NCBI GenBank assembly: GCA_003136335.1
Contig: PLEA01000367.1
Span: 247 to 9,663, forward strand
Length of the DNA: 9,417 nt
DNA from: Acidobacteriaceae bacterium
GTDB taxonomy: Bacteria > Acidobacteriota > Terriglobia > Terriglobales > SbA1
Direction: 5' to 3'
The first letter of the stretch is position 1, and the number at the start of each line of letters is the position of its first letter. A program made the translations under genes and the position numbers. Positions 1 to 6,275 of the stretch are shown here, piece by piece. The notes under the pieces are model-generated. The model did not search any database. It was given only the letters and a program-made list of their open reading frames with translations, and was not told the DNA's origin.

Positions 1-480
1 ACGTCGAAGTCGGCCATCTCCCGCCGGTTCGTCGCCGCCACCGAGACGGCGCTGGCGGACATGCTCGCCGCTGACCTGAGCGAGCTCGACCTCGTGGCGC
101 TCATGATCGACGGCGTGCACTTCGCCGATCACCTCTGTGTCGTCGCGCTCGGGATCGGCATCGACGGCACCAAGTACCCGCTCGGGGTGGCCGAGGGCGA
201 CACCGAGAACACCACCGTCGTGCGGGATCTCCTGGCCGGACTTCGCTGCCGGGGGCTGGACACGGCCCGACCGATCCTGTGCGTGCTCGACGGAGCCAAG
301 GCCCTTGTCGCCGGCGTGAAGGCGGTGTTCGACCAGCCGGTGATCCAACGCTGCCAACTCCACAAGATCCGCAACGTCGAGTCGAAGCTGCCGAAGGCGC
401 TTGCCTCAAGCGTGGCAAAGAAGATGCGGGCCGCCTACCACGACCCCGATGCACTGGCCGCCGAGGCGACGCTCGAGGCC
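1..480 (+). mobile_element. IS256-family transposase remnant (internal fragment)
   Basis: The first 160 codons encode the centre of an IS256/mutator transposase, carrying two of the three DDE residues and the conserved Cys/His motif. Similarity stops within the usual ALAAEATLEA region, where family members continue with a Glu-containing helical section that is absent here. No terminal inverted repeat or target duplication is visible at the break. It therefore ends inside the transposase gene rather than at an IS end, which a simple insertion would not produce. The exact break is uncertain by about 10 bases around 480; the element's left part lies outside the window. Confidence 0.8.
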
Positions 481-1353
481 GAGGGCCGCGGCGAGAACCT
501 CATGGAGTTCGTCGCGCAGATGCGCGAGTACGAGCGCGAGGCGGAGGAGCCGTCGCTGCATGGATTCCTGGAGCGGGTCGCGCTGGCCTCCGACGTCGAC
601 GGATACGATCCGGAGAAGGGGGCGATCTCGCTCATGACGGTGCACACCGCCAAGGGGCTGGAGTTCCCGGTGGTCTTTCTGACCGGCCTCGAGGAGCGGA
701 TCTTCCCGCACGCCCGCAGCGTCGACGACGACTCCGCCGTCGAGGAGGAGCGCCGCCTCTGCTACGTCGGCATGACTCGCGCCATGGACCAACTCATCCT
801 GACGCGCGCCGTCTATCGCCGGAGATATGGCACCGACCTGCCCGAAGCCAGCGTCCCCTCGCGCTTTCTCGAGGAAGTCCCCGCGCCGCTGATAGAAGAA
901 CTAGGAACGCGGCGTGCCAGCAGCGCTCGTGTAGGCACGAGCCGTGTGGGCGCGGGCGACTCGCCCGCGCGGTCGCGCAGCGACGAACATGTCTCGACGC
1001 ACTATTCCTACGAAGACGAAGACCAGAGCGCCGCCTGGCAAGGTCGCGGAGCCCCCGCAGCGCAAAGCCGCCAAAAGCCCACCGCGCCGGCCCGTCCTTA
1101 CAACTCCATCGACAACATCGCCGAGTTCTTCGCCAGCCGCGGCAAGAAGTTCAGCGTCCCCAAGCATGTGGTCGAAGAGCCCACCGGCAAGCGGGGATTC
1201 CGCCCCGGTCAGAAGGTTCGCCATCCAAAATATGGCGAAGGCACGGTCTACCAGCGCGAAGGAGAAGGCGAAGAAGCCAAGATTACGGTACAATTCCCTC
1301 GCTTCGGATTAAAGAAACTGGTCGAGAAGTACGCCCAGTTGGAGAGGGCCTAA
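1..1353 (+). CDS. IS256-family transposase fragment fused in frame to UvrD/PcrA helicase C-terminus (5' partial, chimeric)
   Basis: One open frame runs from base 1 (no start in the window) to a TAA at 1351-1353. Codons 1-160 match a mutator/IS256 transposase: first catalytic Asp in LMIDGVHF (109-111), second in LCVLDGAKAL (289-291), then the CxxHxxxN stretch QRCQLHKIRNVESKLPK. The third catalytic residue (Glu) is absent. From about base 481 (EGRGENLMEF) the protein becomes the C-terminal third of a UvrD/PcrA-type SF1A DNA helicase: motif V LMTVHTAKGLEF (631-666), motif VI EERRLCYVGMTRA (748-786), a low-complexity linker (about 890-1100), and a C-terminal Tudor-like domain (GFRPGQKVRHPKYGEGTVYQ onward, 1198-1350), which in PcrA contacts RNA polymerase. 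Walker A and motifs Ia-IV are missing, so this product should be neither an active helicase nor an active transposase. Families are confident; whether the junction is biological or an assembly artefact is unresolved. The first internal ATG is at 61. Confidence 0.85.
   Translation, partial: TSKSAISRRFVAATETALADMLAADLSELDLVALMIDGVHFADHLCVVALGIGIDGTKYPLGVAEGDTENTTVVRDLLAGLRCRGLDTARPILCVLDGAKALVAGVKAVFDQPVIQRCQLHKIRNVESKLPKALASSVAKKMRAAYHDPDALAAEATLEAEGRGENLMEFVAQMREYEREAEEPSLHGFLERVALASDVDGYDPEKGAISLMTVHTAKGLEFPVVFLTGLEERIFPHARSVDDDSAVEEERRLCYVGMTRAMDQLILTRAVYRRRYGTDLPEASVPSRFLEEVPAPLIEELGTRRASSARVGTSRVGAGDSPARSRSDEHVSTHYSYEDEDQSAAWQGRGAPAAQSRQKPTAPARPYNSIDNIAEFFASRGKKFSVPKHVVEEPTGKRGFRPGQKVRHPKYGEGTVYQREGEGEEAKITVQFPRFGLKKLVEKYAQLERA
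950..970. repeat. GC-rich perfect palindrome inside the helicase linker
   Basis: Two perfect 10-base arms (950-959 and 961-970) flank one central base; the core is cgcgggcga-c-tcgcccgcg. It lies in the helicase linker and is translated as part of VGTSRVGAGDSPARSRS, a segment of low complexity between conserved blocks. It looks like a small REP-like or dispersed palindrome tolerated in frame in a disordered linker. That interpretation is inference; the palindrome itself is read directly. Confidence 0.6.
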
Positions 1354-1370
1354 TGCAATTTAGCAATTGG

Positions 1371-1474
1371 GGAATTGTGTAATTTGGTAATTTTGGACTT
1401 GGGTAATCTTTGATCGCCCCGTTAAGGCTGCGTTTCAGATTACCCAATTGCACAATTACAAAATTACTCAATCC
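1371..1474 (+). repeat. Long imperfect inverted repeat 1 (G/T-rich arm, loop, A/C-rich arm)
   Basis: The left arm is 1371-1408 and the right arm 1438-1474, with a 29-base loop. The reverse complement of the right arm aligns to the left arm with one single-base gap and a handful of mismatches. The left arm is an iteration of AT-rich words such as ggaattg, taatttgg and taattttgg. The inner closing stem is exact (gggtaatc with gattaccc). It is much more AT-rich than the flanking genes. It fills the gap between the helicase stop codon and the small basic ORF, ending 12 bases before that ATG. There is no U-tract, so a standard intrinsic terminator is not supported. Confidence 0.8.
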
Positions 1475-1486
1475 AAGAAAGCATTC

Positions 1487-1648
1487 ATGGCAAACACATC
1501 CAAGCTAACCAAAGAAGAACGCAAGAAATCTAAACGCACCGCCCGCAAGAAGCGCAAGGCGGAAAAGCCGCTCAAGCCCCGCGATTACGCCCGCGGATCC
1601 AAGAAGCCCAAGGTCAAGAAACTGGCTCGCGGCCAGGCGAAGCGGTAA
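1487..1648 (+). CDS. Small, highly basic protein of unknown function (53 aa)
   Basis: The ATG at 1487 opens a 53-codon frame ending in TAA at 1646-1648. The protein begins MANTSKLTKEERKKSKRTAR and contains 16 Lys and 8 Arg against 4 acidic residues, giving a net charge near +20. It has no hydrophobic stretch, no Cys and no recognisable domain. Such composition suits a nucleic-acid- or ribosome-associated peptide, but that is inference from charge only. No strong Shine-Dalgarno is seen; the purine run aagaaag lies about 7 bases upstream. An in-frame TTG at 1448 would extend it into the adjacent inverted repeat and is rejected. The gene sits alone between two long inverted repeats, which makes it a discrete unit. 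Codon use resembles its neighbours (GC-rich third positions such as cgc, aag, gcc), which supports a real gene. I do not recognise a named family. Confidence 0.6.
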   Translation: MANTSKLTKEERKKSKRTARKKRKAEKPLKPRDYARGSKKPKVKKLARGQAKR

Positions 1649-1651
1649 GGC

Positions 1652-1742
1652 AGCAATTGGCATAAGGCACTTGGCACTTGGCCGGTGTGGTTCCAGGAAT
1701 TGCCGGGAACCCAAACTGGCTAAATGCCAGGTGCCAATGGCT
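1652..1742 (+). repeat. Long imperfect inverted repeat 2 upstream of the permease
   Basis: The left arm (1652-1694) and right arm (1706-1742) face each other across an 11-base loop. The arms pair over about 36 positions, with a bulge of roughly 7 bases in the left arm where the word ggca/ggcac is repeated an extra time. The left arm is G/T-rich and iterates ttggcat, cttggcac and cttggcc; the right arm is A/C-rich. It occupies most of the gap between the small basic ORF and the permease Shine-Dalgarno. Sequence words differ from inverted repeat 1 although the architecture is the same. Confidence 0.75.
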
Positions 1743-1756
1743 AAAGGCTAGATTTC

Positions 1757-1762
1757 AGGAGA
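1757..1762 (+). promoter_or_regulatory. Ribosome binding site supporting the TTG start of the permease
   Basis: AGGAGA lies 10 bases before the TTG at 1773. No ATG or GTG follows before the conserved N-terminal region of the permease, so this site is what fixes the TTG start. Confidence 0.6.
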
Positions 1763-1772
1763 CCACAACCGC

Positions 1773-3338
1773 TTGTCACAACTCACGGAACCCGCTGCCG
1801 TCATCCGTACTTCCGACCGCCAGGTTTTCTGTTGCAAGTCCATCGACAAGCTGATCTCGGAATCCGAATCCCCGGGCCAGCGACTGCAAAAAACACTCGG
1901 CCCGTGGTCGCTGACGGCGCTGGGCATCGGCGCCATCATCGGCTCGGGCATCTTCGTGCTCACGGGCACCGCCGCTGCTGGAGAATATTTTCAGGCTCCG
2001 TCGATCCTGCACGCGCAGGTGCTCGACATCATCGTCAACTTTCTGCGCGGCGGCGGCACCAGCGCCGTGCTCATGCATGGGCGCCCGCCGGCGGGCCCGT
2101 CTATTGCGATTTCATTCCTTCTCGTCGCCATCGCCTGCAGTTTCGCTGGCCTCTGCTATGCCGAACTGGCATCGATGATCCCGATCGCCGGCAGCGCCTA
2201 CACTTATTCCTACGCGACGCTCGGCGAAATCTTTGCCTGGATCATCGGCTGGGACCTCATCCTCGAATACGTGGTCAGTAACGTGGTCGTGGCCATCGGT
2301 TTCAGCGCCTATACCAAAGCGCAACTCGCTTCGTTCGGCCTCAACCTGTCCGACCGATGGTCGACGCCCGTTTGGGAGTCCGGGCACTGGACGGGCGCTT
2401 ACTTCAACGTCCCAGCCTTCCTCATCATTTTCATTCTTACCGTGCTTCTGGTGCGCGGCATCCGCGAATCGGCCAAGGCGAACAACATTATGGTCGCCGT
2501 GAAGATTGGCGCGATCCTGATCTTCCTCGTGGTGGGCGGAGCGCTGGTGCACACCAATAACTGGAAGCCGTTCGCGCCCTCCGGATTCGGCGGCATCGTG
2601 ACCGGAGGCGCTATCGTCTTCTTTACCTACATCGGCTTCGATTCCGTCTCCACTGCGGCCGAGGAGGCGAAGAATCCCCAGCGTGACTTGCCCTTCGGCA
2701 TCATCGCTTCTCTGATTGTTTGTACGGTGCTCTACATCGGCGTCTCCATCGTGCTGCTGGGCATGATGAAGTACACGACCTTCGTCTCCGGCGAAGCCGC
2801 CCAGGCCCCTGTGGCCTACGCGCTGAAGGTGCTCGGCGCCAGCCGCTGGTCGCGATCCATCATCGTGATCGGCGCGCTGACTGGCATGATCTCGTCGTTG
2901 CTGGTCTTTCAATATGGCCAGGCCCGCATCTGGTACGCCATGTCGCGGGACCGTCTGTTCCCAAAGATGTTTTCCCTTGTTCATCCCAAGTTCAAGACGC
3001 CGCATGTGTCCACTTGGATTGCCGGATTCGTGGTCGGCATCCCCTCGGGAATTTTCGCCATCAGCGACGCCGCCGACCTGTCGAACATCGGCACGCTGTT
3101 CGCGTTCGTGCTGGTCTCGCTCGGAGTGATTATCCTGCGCCGCACGCAGCCCGACCGTCCGCGCGTCTTCAAAGTCCCGCTGGTTCCGTGGTTCCCGCTG
3201 ATCTCGATTATCCTGTGCGGCGGCCTGATGACCGGCCTTACGGTCATCACGTGGCTGCGCTTCGTGATTTGGCTTGGGCTCGGCCTGCTGATCTACATCT
3301 TCTATAGCCGCCATCGCAGCGAGTTCGCGCGGAAGTAG
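1773..3338 (+). CDS. APC-superfamily amino-acid permease (YfnA/cationic amino acid transporter type)
   Basis: This 521-residue integral membrane protein should carry amino acids across the inner membrane, probably by proton symport. TM1 holds the helix-breaking substrate motif GIGAIIGSGIFVLTG (residues 51-65). Further family marks are AELASMIPIAGSAYTYSYATLGE (130-152), GFDSVSTAAEEAKNPQRDLP (288-307) and the WYAMSRDRLFPKMF region (387-400). About 12 hydrophobic helices can be read, the last around residues 489-511. The pattern matches bacterial CAT-like transporters such as YfnA and GkApcT; the exact substrate cannot be read from sequence. A roughly 40-residue insert (71-109) lies between TM1 and TM2, including a 14-base palindrome at 2083-2096. 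The start is TTG, placed by AGGAGA and by the N-terminal amphipathic segment SIDKLISESESPGQRLQKTL that is usual before TM1. It ends in TAG, convergent with the esterase gene and separated by a repeat. It appears monocistronic. Confidence 0.9.
   Translation: MSQLTEPAAVIRTSDRQVFCCKSIDKLISESESPGQRLQKTLGPWSLTALGIGAIIGSGIFVLTGTAAAGEYFQAPSILHAQVLDIIVNFLRGGGTSAVLMHGRPPAGPSIAISFLLVAIACSFAGLCYAELASMIPIAGSAYTYSYATLGEIFAWIIGWDLILEYVVSNVVVAIGFSAYTKAQLASFGLNLSDRWSTPVWESGHWTGAYFNVPAFLIIFILTVLLVRGIRESAKANNIMVAVKIGAILIFLVVGGALVHTNNWKPFAPSGFGGIVTGGAIVFFTYIGFDSVSTAAEEAKNPQRDLPFGIIASLIVCTVLYIGVSIVLLGMMKYTTFVSGEAAQAPVAYALKVLGASRWSRSIIVIGALTGMISSLLVFQYGQARIWYAMSRDRLFPKMFSLVHPKFKTPHVSTWIAGFVVGIPSGIFAISDAADLSNIGTLFAFVLVSLGVIILRRTQPDRPRVFKVPLVPWFPLISIILCGGLMTGLTVITWLRFVIWLGLGLLIYIFYSRHRSEFARK
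2083..2096. repeat. 14-base perfect palindrome in the permease TM1-TM2 insert
   Basis: The sequence gcccgccggcgggc is its own reverse complement and encodes part of MHGRPPAGPS in the extra loop between the first two membrane helices. It lies in a tolerant loop, like the palindrome in the helicase linker. In GC-rich DNA such a palindrome could arise by chance. Confidence 0.45.
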
Positions 3339-3381
3339 CAAATCTAAGCTGTCAGCTTTCAGCCCTCAGTCAAACCACTCT

Positions 3382-3444
3382 GTCATCCTGAACGAGGCAG
3401 ACCGATTTCGCGCACGCGAATCGGTCTGCGTAGTGAAGGACCCC
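3382..3444. repeat. Dispersed intergenic repeat with strong hairpin between convergent genes
   Basis: The outer parts read gtcatcctgaacgag (3382-3396) and tagtgaaggacccc (3431-3444). They resemble a repeat I recall as common in Acidobacteria and other soil bacteria (gtcatcctgagcgaa...gaaggacct). Between them is a near-perfect hairpin: 3397-3412 pairs with 3415-3429 (gcagaccgatt with aatcggtctgc, then cgcg with cgcg), with one bulged T and a 2-base loop. It sits between the converging permease and esterase genes and could stop or buffer transcription from both sides, but no T-run follows. Just upstream (3348-3369) is a short iteration of tcagc-like words. The remaining bases up to 3506 show nothing recognisable. 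Confidence 0.7.
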
Positions 3445-3506
3445 TGTACTCCTTCGCCACCAATGTCCTCAAAGGGAGTTCTCAATCGAAATCTGGCATC
3501 CGCTTC

Positions 3507-5081
3507 CTACTTCGTCCACGCGCCCGCCAGAAATACATACCGCTCCCGCAGTTCATCCTTGTGCGCCGTGGATTTTATGTCCAGAAAAATCACTGGCCAT
3601 CCGTCAGCTGCTGAATACACGGGCCACTTCGGAAGACCCGGCCCATTGGGATCGCCGCTGCGGGCAAAGTTCGCCCAATATTTCTGCATCTCCGCGCTGA
3701 GCTGACGGTCTTCCGGTCTCCACGCAATCCCGGCTTTGGAATCGAGCTGGCCAAACACATACTCAATCTCCGACGAGTGGAACGCGCCCCGTGGCGGGCC
3801 CTTCGGATCCGACGGAGGACCCAGGTCGAAGCGGTAGCGATAGATCGGCTGCTTACCCGTCCTGGCCTGCGATTCCATCCATTCCCACGTGGAGAATGCA
3901 ATAAAGCGGTCGCCCGCGAAATCCTCCGCGGAACGCAGCGCATGTTCGTCGGTGTCAGCGGGATAAAGTCGAACAAAATCCGCGGCCTTCTCGCCGAACT
4001 CTTTTTGCGCCGTGGCCTTCAAGCTGTCCGCTGTCGACTTCTGCGGAGAGAACGCGATTTCGAAGCTGCCTTCGTCGTGGTTCCAGCCCGCAAGCAGCGG
4101 CACGTCGTTCTGTTTCCCTGCCGCAAATATAGCCGGCACCGATTCCGGCAGAAAATATCCGTCCACGTCCGGATCGAAATCAAAGCCCTGGGACTGGGGC
4201 GGCGCGAATGCATCCAGCAGTTTCTGCGCCGGGACGGCCCGCAACTCGGCCAGCGTGCTCACTCCTAATTTCGCGCTGACAACCTTTACATCCTTCTCTT
4301 CCCGGACCGACCGCGGCTCAAATGCGAGACCTCCACTGAAGAACGCGCCTCCGCTCTCTCCAATTGCCTTCCGAAAAAGGCCTTTGGCAAGGGGAGAGGC
4401 CATCTGCGCGCTGACCGAGAATGATCCCGCGCTTTCTCCGAAGATCGTCACATTTGCCGGATCGCCGCCGAAAGCCGCAATATTGTCATGCACCCACCGC
4501 AGTGCCGCCACTTGGTCGAGCAATCCGTAATTGCCGGCTGCATTTCGTCCCGACTCCTTCGCGAGTTCCGGATGCACAAAAAATCCGGAAATTCCCAGGC
4601 GGTAATTCATACTCACCACGATCACGCTCTGCTGCGCCAGAGTTGTGCCATCCTGCCGCGCCTCAGACGTCGAGCCCGCGACAAATCCTCCGCCATAAAT
4701 CCAAACCATTACGGGCAGCTTCGCCGCGGAGGGCTTCGCCGGGATCCAAACGTTCAGAAACAGGCAGTCTTCGCTGCCGCCGGCATCGCGAAAGCTCATG
4801 TCGCCAAATACTTTTCCTTGCATGCAATGCGTGCCGAACTCCGTGGCTTTCCGCACGCCGCTCCATTTCGCGGCGGCCGCGGGCGGCTTCCAGCGCAGAT
4901 CGCCCACGGGCGGCGCGGCATAGGGGATTCCGAGAAACGCGTGGACCGCGCCGTCTTCCTTGCCCTCGACCATGCCTGCATCGGTTTTCACCAGTGGCAC
5001 TGACGACGTCCCAAACAAGGCTAATGGCGCGGCCAGCATGGCCCACACAACCAGCGACCTGCGGACAATCTTCGCGTTCAT
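3507..5081 (-). CDS. Secreted type-B carboxylesterase
   Basis: This 524-residue alpha/beta-hydrolase of the carboxylesterase/cholinesterase family should hydrolyse carboxylic esters outside the cytoplasm. Residues 1-27 (MNAKIVRRS, then VVWAMLAAPLALFGTSS) look like a Sec signal peptide. The type-B signature SEDCLFLNVW spans 103-112; the oxyanion-hole glycines are in WIYGGGF (127-133); the nucleophile is Ser217 in GESAGS; the acid is probably Glu337 in NHDEGSF; the His is His435 in AFHSSEIEYVFG. Cys86 and Cys106 match the family's conserved N-terminal disulfide. Length fits the family. The frame is open back to 5216, but the ATG at 5079-5081 is preferred because AGGAGA precedes it by 4 bases and the signal peptide starts there. 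The native substrate is unknown; it could serve degradation of plant or xenobiotic esters. It is transcribed divergently from the deaminase and appears monocistronic. Confidence 0.92.
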   Translation of the reverse strand: MNAKIVRRSLVVWAMLAAPLALFGTSSVPLVKTDAGMVEGKEDGAVHAFLGIPYAAPPVGDLRWKPPAAAAKWSGVRKATEFGTHCMQGKVFGDMSFRDAGGSEDCLFLNVWIPAKPSAAKLPVMVWIYGGGFVAGSTSEARQDGTTLAQQSVIVVSMNYRLGISGFFVHPELAKESGRNAAGNYGLLDQVAALRWVHDNIAAFGGDPANVTIFGESAGSFSVSAQMASPLAKGLFRKAIGESGGAFFSGGLAFEPRSVREEKDVKVVSAKLGVSTLAELRAVPAQKLLDAFAPPQSQGFDFDPDVDGYFLPESVPAIFAAGKQNDVPLLAGWNHDEGSFEIAFSPQKSTADSLKATAQKEFGEKAADFVRLYPADTDEHALRSAEDFAGDRFIAFSTWEWMESQARTGKQPIYRYRFDLGPPSDPKGPPRGAFHSSEIEYVFGQLDSKAGIAWRPEDRQLSAEMQKYWANFARSGDPNGPGLPKWPVYSAADGWPVIFLDIKSTAHKDELRERYVFLAGAWTK

Positions 5082-5085
5082 ATGC

Positions 5086-5091
5086 TCTCCT
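5086..5091 (-). promoter_or_regulatory. Ribosome binding site of the carboxylesterase
   Basis: On the minus strand AGGAGA is followed by GCAT and then ATG, a near-ideal Shine-Dalgarno. It decides the start at 5081 over the longer frame beginning at 5216, whose extra residues carry no family similarity and would bury the signal peptide. Confidence 0.75.
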
Positions 5092-5113
5092 GGTTGAGAT
5101 TCAAGGACACCGG

Positions 5114-5119
5114 ATTGTA
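5114..5119 (-). promoter_or_regulatory. Candidate -10 box (TACAAT) for the carboxylesterase
   Basis: Minus-strand TACAAT lies 32 bases before the esterase ATG. This leaves room for a transcription start followed by a leader of about 25 bases containing the AGGAGA site. The -35 is weak (TTTCGT at 16-base spacing), so this is a candidate only. Confidence 0.45.
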
Positions 5120-5174
5120 ACGGAAAATCGTTAGCACGAAAGATCGCTCCCTCGCAAATCCTTCGGCGAGAATC

Positions 5175-5180
5175 TACAAT
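5175..5180 (+). promoter_or_regulatory. Candidate -10 box (TACAAT) giving a leaderless deaminase mRNA
   Basis: TACAAT ends 7 bases before the ATG at 5188. With usual -10 to start-site spacing, transcription would begin at or within a base or so of the start codon, giving a leaderless or nearly leaderless mRNA. The -35 (TCGCAA at 17-base spacing) is poor. It is arranged back to back with the esterase TACAAT about 55 bases away. Confidence 0.4.
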
Positions 5181-5187
5181 CAGAGGG

Positions 5188-6204
5188 ATGACTTCCGTGT
5201 CCCTGCGTCCACCCAATGCTTTTATCCGTCAACTCCCCAAGGCGGAGCTGCACTTGCACCTCGAGGGTACGGTTGAGCCCGCAACGTTGCTCGAACTCCG
5301 CAAGCTCCACGGTGAACATGCCACCCTCGCCGAGGTCGAAGCTCTTTACGGCTACAGCGATTTCCAAAGTTTCCTGATGGCCTTCAAGGCAGTCAGCGCG
5401 CACCTGCGTGGGCCAGACGACTACGAACTTATTACCTACCGCCTGATGCAACGGCTGAAGGAAGAGACCGTGTTGCACGCGGAGGTCTATGTTGCGGTCG
5501 GGGTCTGCCTCTTTCGCAAACAGGATTTCGCCGCCATCTTCGAGGGTCTGGAACGTGGACGCGCACGCGGCACGCGGGACTTCGGCATTTCGTTGCTGTG
5601 GATCTTTGATGCCACCCGCCACTTCGGAGTCGAGGAAGCACAAAAAGTTTTCGAACTCGCGGCGCGCTACCGGGACCGCCACGTCGTCGGCATTGGCATT
5701 GGGGGCGACGAGCTCAAGGCGCCGCCTGAACTTTTCCGCAGCGTCTACGCGTACGCCGCCGATCATGGCATGCGCCTGACGGCGCATGCGGGCGAGACCG
5801 GCCCTCCTGAGTCCATCTGGGGAGCGCTCAACCTGCCCGCCGAGCGAATTGGCCACGGCCTTAGTGCCGCGCAGGACGCCGACCTGATCGAAGAACTCGC
5901 CCAGCGCCAGATTCCAGTAGAGCTCTGCATCACCAGTAATCTCCGCACCGGAGTGTGCAAGGCGGTGGCCGAGCATCCCACGAAGAATTATTTCGACCAG
6001 GGACTTATGATCACGCTCAACACCGACGACCCGGCGCTGTTTGGCACCACACTGTCACGCGAATACCAACTTGCCCAGGAAACTTTCGAATTCAGCGATG
6101 AGCACCTCCGCGAATTAGCCCGCAATTCATTCGAAGCTTCTTTTCTGCCCGCAGAAAAAAAGCTCGAACTCCTGAGCCTGTTCGATGCGGCCGCCGCGAG
6201 GTGA
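5188..6204 (+). CDS. Adenosine deaminase family protein (adenosine, adenine or aminodeoxyfutalosine deaminase)
   Basis: This 338-residue cytoplasmic zinc amidohydrolase should deaminate an adenine-containing compound, releasing ammonia. All metal and catalytic motifs are present: HxH in AELHLHLEG (His22, His24), TAHAGE (His200, Glu203), IGHG (His223), CITSN (248-252) and LNTDDP (Asp280, Asp281). The length suits the family. In classical adenosine deaminases the HxHxD motif supplies an Asp that contacts the ribose; here the equivalent residue is Glu26 (HLEG), a change also seen in adenine-deaminase-like members, so the substrate is left open. The start follows a purine-rich agaggg directly abutting the ATG, and a TACAAT box close by. 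The 71-base gap to the deformylase shows no terminator, so the two may be co-transcribed. Role: purine salvage or, less likely, the futalosine route to menaquinone; no other gene of that route is present. Confidence 0.9.
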   Translation: MTSVSLRPPNAFIRQLPKAELHLHLEGTVEPATLLELRKLHGEHATLAEVEALYGYSDFQSFLMAFKAVSAHLRGPDDYELITYRLMQRLKEETVLHAEVYVAVGVCLFRKQDFAAIFEGLERGRARGTRDFGISLLWIFDATRHFGVEEAQKVFELAARYRDRHVVGIGIGGDELKAPPELFRSVYAYAADHGMRLTAHAGETGPPESIWGALNLPAERIGHGLSAAQDADLIEELAQRQIPVELCITSNLRTGVCKAVAEHPTKNYFDQGLMITLNTDDPALFGTTLSREYQLAQETFEFSDEHLRELARNSFEASFLPAEKKLELLSLFDAAAAR

Positions 6205-6275
6205 CAGGCTGGATATGAATTTAGAATCCAAAATCAACCTACGAATTCCGCTTTAATTGAGAACTGAGAACGGAA

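Noticed and set aside
279..1382. Alternative plus-strand frame of 367 codons across the transposase-helicase region
   Set aside because: The translation is Arg/Pro/Ala-rich with no motifs, while the overlapping frame carries clear transposase and helicase motifs.
1371..1474. Inverted repeats as ordinary intrinsic terminators
   Set aside because: None of the four is followed by a run of T on either strand, the stems are long, imperfect and partly AT-rich, and all sit next to start codons.
2112..3341. Long open frame of 409 codons antisense to the permease
   Set aside because: It is rich in His, Asp, Arg and Gln with no domain or membrane pattern, as expected from the reverse of a GC-rich membrane-protein gene. 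The permease on the other strand is unmistakable.
5082..5216. Upstream extension of the esterase to an ATG at 5216
   Set aside because: It would cover the divergent promoter region and overlap the deaminase start, adds no family similarity, and hides a signal peptide that has an excellent Shine-Dalgarno before its own ATG.
6205..6275. Possible fifth inverted repeat between deaminase and deformylase
   Set aside because: Short word repeats (gagaactgagaac) occur, but no complementary arm of useful length could be found.
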